In this document: positions 24,318-32,575 of the stretch, piece after piece
Layout of the letters: each line of letters starts with the position of its first letter
How positions within the stretch are numbered: position 1 is the first letter of the stretch
DNA from: Microcoleus sp. FACHB-831
GTDB taxonomy: Bacteria; Cyanobacteriota; Cyanobacteriia; Cyanobacteriales; FACHB-T130
NCBI RefSeq assembly: GCF_014695585.1
Contig: NZ_JACJON010000082.1
Location: forward strand, 1-32,687
Length of the DNA: 32,687 nucleotides
Direction: 5' to 3'
Translations under genes and position numbers: made by a program
The notes under the pieces: model-generated
Told to the model about the DNA's origin: nothing
Databases searched by the model: none
Seen by the model: the letters and a program-made list of their open reading frames with translations, nothing else

Positions 24318-25613
24318 TTAAATCCCCAACCGCTGATAAATCGCGTCTAAATGCTTTAAATGATGTTTAGGATCGAAACAAGCCTCAATTTCTTCCTTCG
24401 ACATCTGCTGAGTCACGCGGGGATCTTTGGCAATCAAAGCGTGAAAGTCTCCTTCCGGTTTATTCCAAGCCTGATGAGCGCAAGACTGCACAACCTCATA
24501 AGCTTCCTCGCGCCGCATCCCTTTTTCCACCAAAGCTAGCATCACCCGTTGGCTGAAGACTACGCCGCCGTAAACGTTCATATTCCGCTGCATATTTTCG
24601 GGATAAACCAACAGGTGTTTCACCAAATCGGTGGTTTCCACTAACATGAAGTGGGTTAATGTGCAGGAATCGGGGAAAATCATCCTTTCAACGGAACTGT
24701 GGGATATATCCCGTTCGTGCCAAAGCGCGACATTTTCTAAGGCTGCAACGGCATTACCCCGAAGGATTCGCGCCATCCCGGTGAGTCGTTCTGAACGAAT
24801 GGGGTTGCGCTTGTGCGGCATTGCAGACGAGCCTTTTTGTCCTTTGGAGAAGAATTCTTCTACTTCTAGAACGTCTGTGCGTTGCAGGTTGCGAATTTCG
24901 ACGGCAAAGCGTTCAATGGAAGCACCCAGTAGCGCCAAAGTTTGCACGTAATCGGCGTGGCGATCGCGCGATATAACCTGGGTTGACGCCGTATCCGGTT
25001 CTAACCCCAATTTTTGACAAGCGATTTCTTCTATTCTGGGATCGACGTTGGCATAAGTTCCGACTGCGCCAGATATTTTGCCAACAGCGATTTCGTTGCG
25101 TAAACGAACGAGGCGATCGCGGTTTCGCAAAACTTCCGCCAACCACCCTGCTAGCTTAAACCCAAACGTAATAGGTTCGGCGTGAATACCGTGCGATCGC
25201 CCAATCATTACCGTAGTGCGATGTTGCTGCGCTTGGTAACGTATGGCTTGAGTTAAAGCCTCAATCTGTCCCAACAACACATCTACACTGGCTACCAGTT
25301 GCAGCGCCAAAGCCGTATCCAAGACATCGGAACTGGTTAATCCAAGGTGAATGTAACGTCCTGCATCACCCACGTACTCGTTGACGTTGGTGAGAAATGC
25401 GATCATATCGTGGCGGACTTCAGCCTCAATTTCCAGAACCCGCTTAGGGTCAAAATTAGCCTTAGCCTTAATTTCCTCAACCGCCTCAGATGGGATATAA
25501 CCCAATTCCGCTTGAGCTTCACAAACTGCTATTTCAACCTGGAGCCAAGTTTTCAGCTTATATGTTTCCGTCCACAGGTTGCCCATCTCAGGCAAAGTAT
25601 ACCGCTCAATCAC
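24318..25613 (-). CDS. purB: Adenylosuccinate lyase
   Basis: PurB cleaves SAICAR in purine synthesis and adenylosuccinate in AMP synthesis. The start is taken as GTG 25613, giving MIERYTLPEMGNLW, the usual N-terminus; a TTG at 25625 would add four residues. Landmarks are GLTSSDVLDTALALQ (91-105), GRSHGIHAEP with the catalytic histidine near H141, and the fumarase/lyase signature GSSAMPHKRNP (261-271) with the catalytic serine loop. The length of 431 residues is normal. It is a single gene with its own intrinsic terminator downstream. Confidence 0.97.
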   Translation of the reverse strand: MIERYTLPEMGNLWTETYKLKTWLQVEIAVCEAQAELGYIPSEAVEEIKAKANFDPKRVLEIEAEVRHDMIAFLTNVNEYVGDAGRYIHLGLTSSDVLDTALALQLVASVDVLLGQIEALTQAIRYQAQQHRTTVMIGRSHGIHAEPITFGFKLAGWLAEVLRNRDRLVRLRNEIAVGKISGAVGTYANVDPRIEEIACQKLGLEPDTASTQVISRDRHADYVQTLALLGASIERFAVEIRNLQRTDVLEVEEFFSKGQKGSSAMPHKRNPIRSERLTGMARILRGNAVAALENVALWHERDISHSSVERMIFPDSCTLTHFMLVETTDLVKHLLVYPENMQRNMNVYGGVVFSQRVMLALVEKGMRREEAYEVVQSCAHQAWNKPEGDFHALIAKDPRVTQQMSKEEIEACFDPKHHLKHLDAIYQRLGI

Positions 25614-25810
25614 AGTCCGCCACAAAATACGACTGTCATATTGTACCGCCTATGTCTAAGCCATAATAGTGCGATCGCTACAAACTATAGCAATCTGATT
25701 TGATGATATGGAATTTAACAACCGCACCGTGCAGAAAAAGACAATAAAGAAAATTTCATAATTGATTTATTATTTCTGAATCAGGTTAATGATAAATTGT
25801 CTACTAAGTT

Positions 25811-27118
25811 TTGAGCGTGGGGTTAACACACTTGTTGCCAACTCATTCAGGCTTAAAGCCGCTTTTACGAAAGCTAAAAGTTTATCCAAGGCTGCGCCTG
25901 CATATTAGCTTTGCAGATCTCGCCGCTAGCCTATGCTCGTTTATTTACTTCTCAGATGACTCGCAACACATCAGAGAAATCCAATCTTTTTGGCAGACTA
26001 ATAAAGAAGTTCTCGTAACGCTCTCCGTAAGAACATCCCTCGATTTGCTGTTGCAGTCTTTAAACCTCCCCCCAGGTTCTGAAGTATTAATGAGCGCAGT
26101 CAATATTAGAGACATGGTTGAAATTGTCCAACGCCACAAACTGGTTCCAGTATCCGTTGACATTTCTTTGGATACACTTGCACCAAAGCTGGATTTACTA
26201 GAAAATCTTATTACAGAAAAAACTAAAGTTTTTATTGTTGCACATTTATTTGGCTCGATTATCAATCTAGATCCCTATAGCGAATTGTGTAAAAAGCACA
26301 ACCTTCTCTTGTTTGAAGACTGCGCTCAAGCTTTTGCAGGCGATAAATATTATGGTCATGATGGCGCTGATATAAGTTTATTTAGCTTTGGCCCCATTAA
26401 GTCGTGTACTGCACTTGGAGGAGCAGTTGCCATTATTCAAGATAAAACATTGGCGTCTAAAATAAAAAGTATTGAATATGATTATCCCCAAAGAAGCGAG
26501 TTTTGGTTCTTGCAACGTTTGTTGAAATATTACTGCTTGAAGCTGCTTTCAATTCCTGTCTTGTATTGTAATGTCTTAGCTGTTTTTAAAGCCCTTGTAA
26601 AAGATGTCGATTCAGCTATTAACTCAATGACACGCGGTTTTTCTAAAGGTGATATTCTTGATAAAATAAGATACCGTCCTCCTAAACGGATGCTGGCTCT
26701 TTTAAATCGCAGATTAAGCAACTATCACAACGACTGGGTTGAAAAGCGCCAGTCAAACGCACGTAAATTTATTTCTCTACTTTTGCCAGAAATAGTTTGT
26801 CTTGGAAGCAGCGCTGAATACAATTCTTTCTGGCTTGTTGCAATACTGGTTTCCGAGCCTGAATTTATGATGAAAAAACTTAGAGAAAACGGTTTTGATG
26901 CAACTAGGGGAAGTACCAGCCTAACCTTTATAGATGCTTCGCACTTCGAGAAAAACTCCCCAAATTTGCTTACTCTTAACTCAGAACGGCTTATAAAATA
27001 TGTTTTGTATCTTCCTGTATCAGAATCGTTGCCAGGAAATGAAATAACATATCTGGCCGGGTTGGTAAATAAATATTATTGTGAGTGTTCTGATGCTAAT
27101 GATACTAAAAAACTATAG
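25811..27118 (+). CDS. Divergent DegT/DnrJ-like PLP-dependent aminotransferase
   Basis: The roughly 435-residue protein keeps the catalytic set of the DegT/DnrJ/EryC1/StrS fold: TLSVRTSLDLLL near 70-81, HLFG at 145-148, FEDCAQAF with D170 and Q173, and SFGPIKSCTALGGA with the PLP lysine K197. It differs from sugar aminotransferases in a long N-terminal extension, a hydrophobic segment around 235-255 (YYCLKLLSIPVLYCNVLAVF) and a divergent C-terminal half. The start is uncertain: TTG 25811 or GTG 25817, neither with a clear ribosome binding site. It stands alone, contains no HIP1 site in 1.3 kb and is AT-rich compared with neighbours, which suggests acquisition. The substrate is unknown; it could act on a keto-sugar. 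Confidence 0.8.
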   Translation: MSVGLTHLLPTHSGLKPLLRKLKVYPRLRLHISFADLAASLCSFIYFSDDSQHIREIQSFWQTNKEVLVTLSVRTSLDLLLQSLNLPPGSEVLMSAVNIRDMVEIVQRHKLVPVSVDISLDTLAPKLDLLENLITEKTKVFIVAHLFGSIINLDPYSELCKKHNLLLFEDCAQAFAGDKYYGHDGADISLFSFGPIKSCTALGGAVAIIQDKTLASKIKSIEYDYPQRSEFWFLQRLLKYYCLKLLSIPVLYCNVLAVFKALVKDVDSAINSMTRGFSKGDILDKIRYRPPKRMLALLNRRLSNYHNDWVEKRQSNARKFISLLLPEIVCLGSSAEYNSFWLVAILVSEPEFMMKKLRENGFDATRGSTSLTFIDASHFEKNSPNLLTLNSERLIKYVLYLPVSESLPGNEITYLAGLVNKYYCECSDANDTKKL

Positions 27119-27411
27119 TCGAGATAAGCTCAGCGATAGAACAGATTGATTGAATAGCGATCGCGCTTGTCGCCTCTATGACCAAGTTAATTTTAGCAAA
27201 GTGTTACAATAGGTGTAATTACCGGATGCTAAACTCTACAAGCATCAAATCCACCAGATCCCAACCCGCCGAAAATCCCAGACTACGACCTGTGTAACCG
27301 CTAGAAGCTTGCCAATCGCTTCTTTTAATCTTCCCGGCTAAACCGCGATCGCAGCTCAAATATGGCGATTCTATGCGATACACTGGCAAATATTCCAATA
27401 AGAGTTATTAG

Positions 27412-27768
27412 ATGCTAGATTTCAATACACTATCCGACTTTTCGCGCACGCACTGCATCTCCATCTGTGCGTTTCTGGTTCCAGCGAACTTGTTTTTCAC
27501 CATTCAAGCAATGATTTTCACAGCACTTTATCGCCCTAAAATTCAATTGTGGCAAGCTGCTGGAATTGGTAATGTCTGCGCTTTAATAATGGTAATTCAC
27601 GTTTTAACGTGGTTCCAGGTTGGCGTAGTAATGGCTCCTACCTACATTCTGCTGTTACTAGCAAGCACATGTCTCTTCATCAATAACTGGGCGATCGCAC
27701 ATCCGCAAAGTATGAGTCAACTGCTAAGAGGCTTATATTTTCGGTTTAATCCCGTCCTCCAGAAATGA
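27412..27768 (+). CDS. Small membrane protein of unknown function
   Basis: This 118-residue protein has about three hydrophobic helices: SICAFLVPANLFFTIQAMIF (about 17-36), IGNVCALIMVIHVLTWFQVG and VVMAPTYILLLLASTCLFI. It ends with a basic tail (LRGLYFRFNPVLQK). I recall similar small cyanobacterial membrane proteins without known function. It stands alone. The 293 bp upstream contain a small hairpin (GATGCT/AGCATC near 27226-27247) and two HIP1 octamers. It converges on the yifB-like gene. Confidence 0.75.
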   Translation: MLDFNTLSDFSRTHCISICAFLVPANLFFTIQAMIFTALYRPKIQLWQAAGIGNVCALIMVIHVLTWFQVGVVMAPTYILLLLASTCLFINNWAIAHPQSMSQLLRGLYFRFNPVLQK

Positions 27769-27841
27769 GCGCGATCGCCAAGCATATGCCTATGAGCCGT
27801 TCGCAAGCTCACCCCTACTAGGCACTGGACAAAAGCTTTGA

Positions 27842-27868
27842 AGCCCAAAGTTTTTCTTTCTTTTGGCT
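27842..27868. terminator. Candidate bidirectional terminator
   Basis: AGCCCAAAG (27842-27850) pairs with CTTTTGGCT (27860-27868) with one mismatch and is followed on plus by a T-rich stretch. It lies between the convergent small membrane protein gene and the yifB-like gene. Confidence 0.45.
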
Positions 27869-27888
27869 TTTGCCTTTTTACTTGCTTA

Positions 27889-29418
27889 TCATTGCATTCT
27901 GTCAATTGTACGATACTGAATTGCTTCAGCAACGTGATTGGGCTTGAGGTCTTCATCGCCAGCTAAATCGGCAATTGTGCGCGCAACTTTTAGGATGCGA
28001 TCGCTTGCTCTTGCCGATAACCCTAATTTCCTAATGGCTGCTTCTAATAAATTGCGAGAAGCATCATCTAAGTTGCACCATTGCTGCAAATGGCTGCTTT
28101 GCATTTCGGCATTGCAACGCAGATTTGTTTGAGTTTTGAAACGATTGCGCGATCGCTCTCTTGCTAACTGTACTCTCTCTCTAACTGGTGCAGAATTTTC
28201 CCCCAATGGTTGTCTGGTAATCTCTTCTGGCTTCAAGCGATTAACAGCAACTTGCAAATCAATTCTATCCATCAAAGGGCCAGAAAGCTTCGCCCAATAT
28301 TGTTCCCTTTGCCTGGGAGAACAACTACAAGCTTGAATGGTATCGCCATAATATCCGCAAGGGCAAGGATTGGTACTCGCCACAAGAGTAAACTGTGCTG
28401 GAAACATTACAGATTGCCTCGTGCGAGAAATTGTCACATAACCATCTTCTAAAGGTTGTCGTAAAAACTCTAAAACATCTCGCTTAAATTCTGTGAGTTC
28501 ATCCATGAAAAGCACTCCCCTGTGGGCTAGAGAAATTTCTCCCGGACGGGGAAAAGTGCCGCCGCCGACGAGGGCGGGACCAGAAGCAGAGTGGTGGGGA
28601 CTGCGATAGGGGCGATCGCTTACTAATGTTCCTCTATTCTTAAGTAAGCCAGCAACAGAGTGAATTTGAGTAACTTCTAGCGCTTCTTCAAAACTTAATG
28701 GCGGCAAGATCCCCGGCAATCTTCGCGCCAGCATAGTCTTACCGCTACCGGGCGGCCCCACAAAAATGAGATTATGTCCCCCAGCAGCAGCTATTTCCAA
28801 AGCGCGACGGGCGTGGGATTGTCCCTTCACATCTTTTAAATCTGGCCCATTAAGCTGCGATCGCTCTATTTCTTGCAAACCATCCATCTGCATTGGCGTA
28901 TAGCGTTCTGGCTGATTGAGGAAATCAGCGACTTGCGATAGATCTTTAAAGCCATAAACTTCTAACCCTTGCACTACGGCTGCTTCCCGTGCATTATCTG
29001 CTGGGACAACCAACCCAGAAATACCCAGCTTTTGCGCGGCTGCTGCAATGGGCAATACTCCAGCAACAGGACGCAAACTCCCGTCGAGGGAAACTTCGCC
29101 CAAAAATAAATAATCTCCCAACATCTGGGCGCTAACTTGCTCAGACGCCGCCATGATCCCTACACTAATGGGCAAATCAAAACTTGGCCCTTCTTTTCGC
29201 AAATCGGCTGGCGTGAGATTAATCACAATTTTACGCATGGGGAAGGCGTAACCAGCATTCTTCAGCGTCGCCTTCACCCGTTCGCGAGATTCTTGCACTG
29301 CCGCATCAGGCAGACCTAATAATACAACTCCCGGCATTCCACCAGAGACATCGACTTCCACGCCTACTTTAACAGCGTCGATACCGACAATAGATGCACT
29401 CCAAACTCTAGCAAGCAC
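27889..29418 (-). CDS. YifB/ComM-type Mg-chelatase-like AAA+ ATPase
   Basis: This 509-residue protein starts at GTG 29418; AGGAAA sits about 8 bp upstream, and the frame continues upstream without family similarity. The N-terminal domain (MLARVWSASIVGID to about 170) is the Lon-protease-like ChlI domain, with NLTPADLRKEGPSFDLPI. The AAA+ domain has Walker A GPPGSGKT (221-228) and Walker B GVLFMDEL (301-308). A cysteine-rich loop CPCGYYGD...CSC (352-366) could bind a metal. The Mg_chelatase_C domain is at the end. ComM, the best-studied relative, is a hexameric helicase that drives branch migration in natural transformation. Whether this protein does the same is inference. Confidence 0.94.
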   Translation of the reverse strand: MLARVWSASIVGIDAVKVGVEVDVSGGMPGVVLLGLPDAAVQESRERVKATLKNAGYAFPMRKIVINLTPADLRKEGPSFDLPISVGIMAASEQVSAQMLGDYLFLGEVSLDGSLRPVAGVLPIAAAAQKLGISGLVVPADNAREAAVVQGLEVYGFKDLSQVADFLNQPERYTPMQMDGLQEIERSQLNGPDLKDVKGQSHARRALEIAAAGGHNLIFVGPPGSGKTMLARRLPGILPPLSFEEALEVTQIHSVAGLLKNRGTLVSDRPYRSPHHSASGPALVGGGTFPRPGEISLAHRGVLFMDELTEFKRDVLEFLRQPLEDGYVTISRTRQSVMFPAQFTLVASTNPCPCGYYGDTIQACSCSPRQREQYWAKLSGPLMDRIDLQVAVNRLKPEEITRQPLGENSAPVRERVQLARERSRNRFKTQTNLRCNAEMQSSHLQQWCNLDDASRNLLEAAIRKLGLSARASDRILKVARTIADLAGDEDLKPNHVAEAIQYRTIDRMQ

Positions 29419-29660
29419 TTTAATTTTCCTAATATTGCTCAAAGCTATAGTGCCCGCGATCGCTCTCAAACTAACACTCTGGAATTCTCCGTGTCATATA
29501 ACCCTCACTTCGATCGCAGCGGGGATCGTCTATAAGTAAAAATTTATCCACAAGTTTGTTTAGAAAGATGCAATGCGATCGCACGAGGAAGCATTCCCGC
29601 CATTACCGTGAAATTAGCACCAGCTAATCAAGGATGTGAGAGATTGTATCTTAAGGAATT

Positions 29661-29800
29661 CAGGGCTTACGCACCTTACCCCTGAAATTTAGATCCCCCC
29701 TAATTCCCCTGCATTCCCACGCAGACCCAGGGAACGAGGGGGGAAGCTCAAAAGACCCCAATTTATCCCCGTTGGGCGATCTCTTCTGCGTAAGTCCTAG
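29661..29800. mobile_element. MITE-like element with AGGRCTTACGCA terminal inverted repeats
   Basis: CAGGGCTTACGCA (29661-29673) and TGCGTAAGTCCTAG (29787-29800) form terminal inverted repeats of about 12-13 bp with one difference. AATT flanks both ends (29657-29660 and 29801-29804), possibly a target-site duplication. Inside lies a C-run/G-run palindrome, GATCCCCCC (29692-29700) with GGGGGG (29738-29743). The 140 bp contain no transposase, so it would need one in trans. It ends 34 bp before the HIT gene. Confidence 0.6.
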
Positions 29801-29834
29801 AATTCTTAGAATTTCCGCTACTAGGATCAACAAT

Positions 29835-30185
29835 ATGAGTCAAACCACAGAAACCATTTTCAGCAAAATTATCCGCCGGGAAATCCCCGCCGACATTGTT
29901 TATGAAGACGACTTGGCACTCGCCTTCAAAGATATTCAACCACAAGCCCCCGTCCATATCCTCGTGATTCCCAAACAGCCAATTGCCCAACTTGCCGATG
30001 CTGAGTCACAAGACCACGCCCTTATGGGTCACTTGTTACTAACTGTTAAGCGGGTTGCAGAACAAGCTGGATTAAGTAACGGCTACCGCGTGGTGATTAA
30101 CAATGGTGACGACGGCGGACAAACAGTGCCCCACTTACATTTACACATTCTGGGCGGACGCCACATGAAATGGCCACCGGGTTGA
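29835..30185 (+). CDS. HIT family protein (HinT-type)
   Basis: This 116-residue protein is a histidine-triad nucleotide hydrolase, related to HinT, which cleaves adenosine phosphoramidates. ATG 29835 (MSQTTETIFSKIIRREIPAD) is the family N-terminus, with AGGATC before it; an in-frame start at 29772 would lie within the MITE-like element. Landmarks are EDDLALAFKDIQPQAPVHILVIPK and the triad HLHLHILGG near residues 100-108. It ends with the typical MKWPPG. The gene probably depends on a promoter in or near the MITE-like element. A strong terminator hairpin follows. Confidence 0.95.
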   Translation: MSQTTETIFSKIIRREIPADIVYEDDLALAFKDIQPQAPVHILVIPKQPIAQLADAESQDHALMGHLLLTVKRVAEQAGLSNGYRVVINNGDDGGQTVPHLHLHILGGRHMKWPPG

Positions 30186-30192
30186 TCGTACT

Positions 30193-30241
30193 TTAGATTT
30201 TGGATTTGAGATTTTAATAGAATCTCAAATCCAAAATCTAA
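30193..30241. terminator. Perfect 21-bp hairpin between convergent HIT and chemoreceptor genes
   Basis: The arms 30193-30213 and 30221-30241 are perfect reverse complements around a 7-nt loop TTAATAG. The stem is built of the AT-rich words AGATTTTGGATTTGAGAT, related to the heptamer-like repeat in mutL. It likely serves both convergent genes; the right arm ends 2 bp from the chemoreceptor stop. Confidence 0.7.
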
Positions 30242-30243
30242 TA

Positions 30244-31878
30244 TTAGTAGACTAAGGGTTTAAGACTTTCGGCGGCTTCGTTGAGGTTTTGAATACTAAC
30301 TTTTGTTTGAGTAATGCCGCTGGCTGTCTGTGAGGCTCCTTGATTTAGGTTGTTCATTGCGTCAACCACCTGCTGAACCGCGATCGCTTGCTGTTTGGCT
30401 GTTAGTGAAATTTGTTGATTGCTAAAAACAACATCATTGATAGCCGCCAGCGAAGTTTGTTGATTGTTTAAAACCACATCGTTAATTGACTGAGCCACAC
30501 CCGTAGAAGCCGATAAAACGACATCGTTGATAGCCTGAGTCACGTTTGTAAAAGCGTCGGCTGTCTCCTGAGAAAGTTTTATCCCTTCCTCTGCCGTTTT
30601 TCTTCCTTCATCCGTCACCATCACTGTTAAATTGATCGCCGACTGGATAGCAGCAACAAGTAGATTAATCTTCTCCGCTGAACTTTTACTTTGATCTGCC
30701 AGTTTGCGGATTTCACTTGCCACCACGCCAAACCCCTTACCATGTTCTCCAGCACGCACTGCTTCTACTGCTGCGTTCAAAGCAAGCATATTTGTCTGGT
30801 TGGCTAAATTACTGACTATGTTGGTGATGTTGCTAATTTGATTTGTCTGTTCGCTTAAGCGGATAATCTGCTCAGAAATCGCCCCTACTTTCTGTTTCAA
30901 CATAGACATACCTTCGAGGGTCCTACCCACTCCCTTTGTTCCCCCTTCGGCTAGGTTTAATACCTGACGTGCGCCTGTTGCTGATGATTCCGCTAGGTTT
31001 AACACTTGAAGCGCACTTGCTGCCGATGATTCTGCCAGGTTTAATACCTGACGTGCGCTATCTGCGGCTGATTCGGCTTGTTCTGCGGACTGTCGGGAAG
31101 ATGCAGCTAACTCATGCATTGTGCTGGTAGTTTGATGCACCGATGCCGCTTGGTGTGTGGCGCTACGTTCCTGCTGTTCTACAGCCGCCGCAATCTCAGT
31201 CGAAGAACTGGCGATCGCATTTACTGTCTGATTAATAGCTTTATTCGTTCTAGCAATAGTTGACCAAATAATATAAGCGGCAACAGTCGCAAGAAATAAA
31301 GATAATACTGTAGTCAACACAGCCATTAGTATCAAAAACTGTATGGATTCGTTTGCGTTTTTACTAAAACTTGACAATTTTAGTAACTGCTTTTCATTAA
31401 ATTCTTCATTCAGTTTATCGAACAAGCCAATAACTATTTTGGAATCTCTAAGATAGCTAGTTACTGCTGCTTGTTGTTTGCCTTCATTTACTAAAGCAAA
31501 TGTTGCCCTAGACAACTTATCAAACTGTTCTCCTGTCTGAAGCATTTTTGTAAAAATTTGTCTTTGCTCTGGGTCTAAAATTACTCTATCTGCTGCTTCA
31601 ACAGCTTTTTGATAGCGCTGCCTTTGCTTTTCATATTCTTTTAGAGATTCTTTATCTTTTATTAAAAGATAGCCCCGGACTTGTCTAGCCATTAATGAAC
31701 TTCTTAAAACCATATCATCGGTTTCTATAATTGCTTTTTGCGCTCTGTTTACCTGTTTGAATGTATCAAATACTTTATTTCCACTTGAATATACTATGCC
31801 GCTAAATCCAATTATTAATATTACTGGTACAGAAAAACCCAGAAAGATTCTGCCTCGTAATTTTAAGTTTTCAAGCAT
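30244..31878 (-). CDS. Methyl-accepting chemotaxis protein with repeats in both signalling arms
   Basis: The 544-residue receptor has TM1 at about 11-30, a periplasmic four-helix-type sensor (about 31-178) with a CHASE3-like IIETDDMVLRSS...RGYLLI segment, and TM2 at about 180-205. I see no clear HAMP domain. The signalling hairpin tip is QTNMLALNAAVEAVRAGEHGKGF near 361-383, the CheA/CheW contact. The descending arm has three 14-residue repeats of the A(R/L)QVLNLAESS type (275-316). The returning arm has three 15-residue repeats beginning INDVV (450-494). These lie at overlapping distances from the tip. The gene is alone, with no che genes nearby. It could serve phototaxis or chemotaxis through pili; the ligand is unknown. 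Confidence 0.93.
   Translation of the reverse strand: MLENLKLRGRIFLGFSVPVILIIGFSGIVYSSGNKVFDTFKQVNRAQKAIIETDDMVLRSSLMARQVRGYLLIKDKESLKEYEKQRQRYQKAVEAADRVILDPEQRQIFTKMLQTGEQFDKLSRATFALVNEGKQQAAVTSYLRDSKIVIGLFDKLNEEFNEKQLLKLSSFSKNANESIQFLILMAVLTTVLSLFLATVAAYIIWSTIARTNKAINQTVNAIASSSTEIAAAVEQQERSATHQAASVHQTTSTMHELAASSRQSAEQAESAADSARQVLNLAESSAASALQVLNLAESSATGARQVLNLAEGGTKGVGRTLEGMSMLKQKVGAISEQIIRLSEQTNQISNITNIVSNLANQTNMLALNAAVEAVRAGEHGKGFGVVASEIRKLADQSKSSAEKINLLVAAIQSAINLTVMVTDEGRKTAEEGIKLSQETADAFTNVTQAINDVVLSASTGVAQSINDVVLNNQQTSLAAINDVVFSNQQISLTAKQQAIAVQQVVDAMNNLNQGASQTASGITQTKVSIQNLNEAAESLKPLVY
30397..30531 (-). repeat. Three 45-bp tandem units in the C-terminal chemoreceptor arm
   Basis: These encode residues 450-494 as three units of 15 residues, each beginning INDVV. 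The DNA words ACATCGTTGATAG, ACATCGTTAATTG and ACATCATTGATAG recur 45 bp apart, so the units arose by DNA duplication and have since diverged. Confidence 0.85.
30931..31056 (-). repeat. Three 42-bp tandem units in the N-terminal chemoreceptor arm
   Basis: These encode residues 275-316 as three 14-residue (two-heptad) units, ARQVLNLAESSAAS, ALQVLNLAESSATG and ARQVLNLAEGGTKG. The DNA units share GCTAGGTTTAAYACYTGA-like words, so the duplication is recent enough to be visible in the nucleotides. Confidence 0.9.
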
Positions 31879-32485
31879 GAACTTTACCTTAACTACTTTT
31901 AGTACAATTTTACGTTAATTAGAATAAATCTTCCACCAAATACTTACGGATTTGATTTGTGTTATTGGTTATACTAGCTCGCCAAAAGCTTTGCAATTTA
32001 ATATAGTAATAATATTAAATATTCCAACGATATAAGCAACAAAGCTTTACTAAAAATGAGTGCAAGCATCATAATGTTAAAGATTAAATAGTTTAGTCCA
32101 GCAGCTTCCTTAAAGCCCGTTAGCGCGAGCGCAATACGAACACAATAATTAAAAGGTTTTAGACTGCTAAGTGAGGAAATTGTTGATAAGGCGGCGATCG
32201 CGCATCCAGCTTAAAGGAAACCATACCCCCTCCCCCGCACGGACGGCGTTAACCTACTAGGGGGAGCGTGGCGAGAAGATATTATTCAATGACATCAACC
32301 CCCAACAGCCCGTTCTCCACCTTTCCAATAGTGAATCCCCAAGGTGCTAGTCCATATATGCAGGACTTAATACAAGTAGCGATCGCCCCGAATCTCTCAA
32401 TATAGGTGAGATAACCTATGCCTATTATCGATATATGAGCTTTTTGTCAAGCTTATTAACTACATAATTTTTTTTGTGAAAACCC
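31879..32485. other. About 600-bp gap upstream of the psbA promoter
   Basis: This AT-rich stretch contains a C-run/G-run imperfect palindrome (CTCCCCC 32230-32236 with GGGGGAG 32260-32266), a small hairpin ATAGGT/ACCTAT near 32402-32419 and two HIP1 octamers. A minus-strand open stretch of about 60 codons between about 32280 and 32460 has no usable start codon and is not called a gene. Confidence 0.45.
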
Positions 32486-32575
32486 TTTACAAACCGAAAC
32501 AAATGATTTAAGTTATAAATGTGGGCAAAACAAACCGCCCTCGAACCTAGAAAATTAAATCGCAATCATCCAAAA
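32486..32575 (+). promoter_or_regulatory. psbA: psbA promoter and 5' leader
   Basis: A -10-like TATAAA lies at 32514-32519 and would start transcription near 32526, giving a leader of about 50 nt, a usual length for psbA. TTTACA at 32486-32491 resembles a -35 box, but the spacing of 22 bp is longer than the usual 17-18. The leader has no strong Shine-Dalgarno sequence before ATG 32576. High, light-regulated expression is expected of psbA but is not visible here. Confidence 0.5.

Noticed and set aside
29544-29552. Single perfect TTATCCACA box upstream of the yifB-like gene
   Set aside because: Isolated site with no neighbours; a 9-mer can occur by chance.
32280-32460. Minus-strand open stretch of about 60 codons upstream of psbA
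   Set aside because: No usable start codon after the upstream stop and no recognised family; could be a remnant but not supportable.
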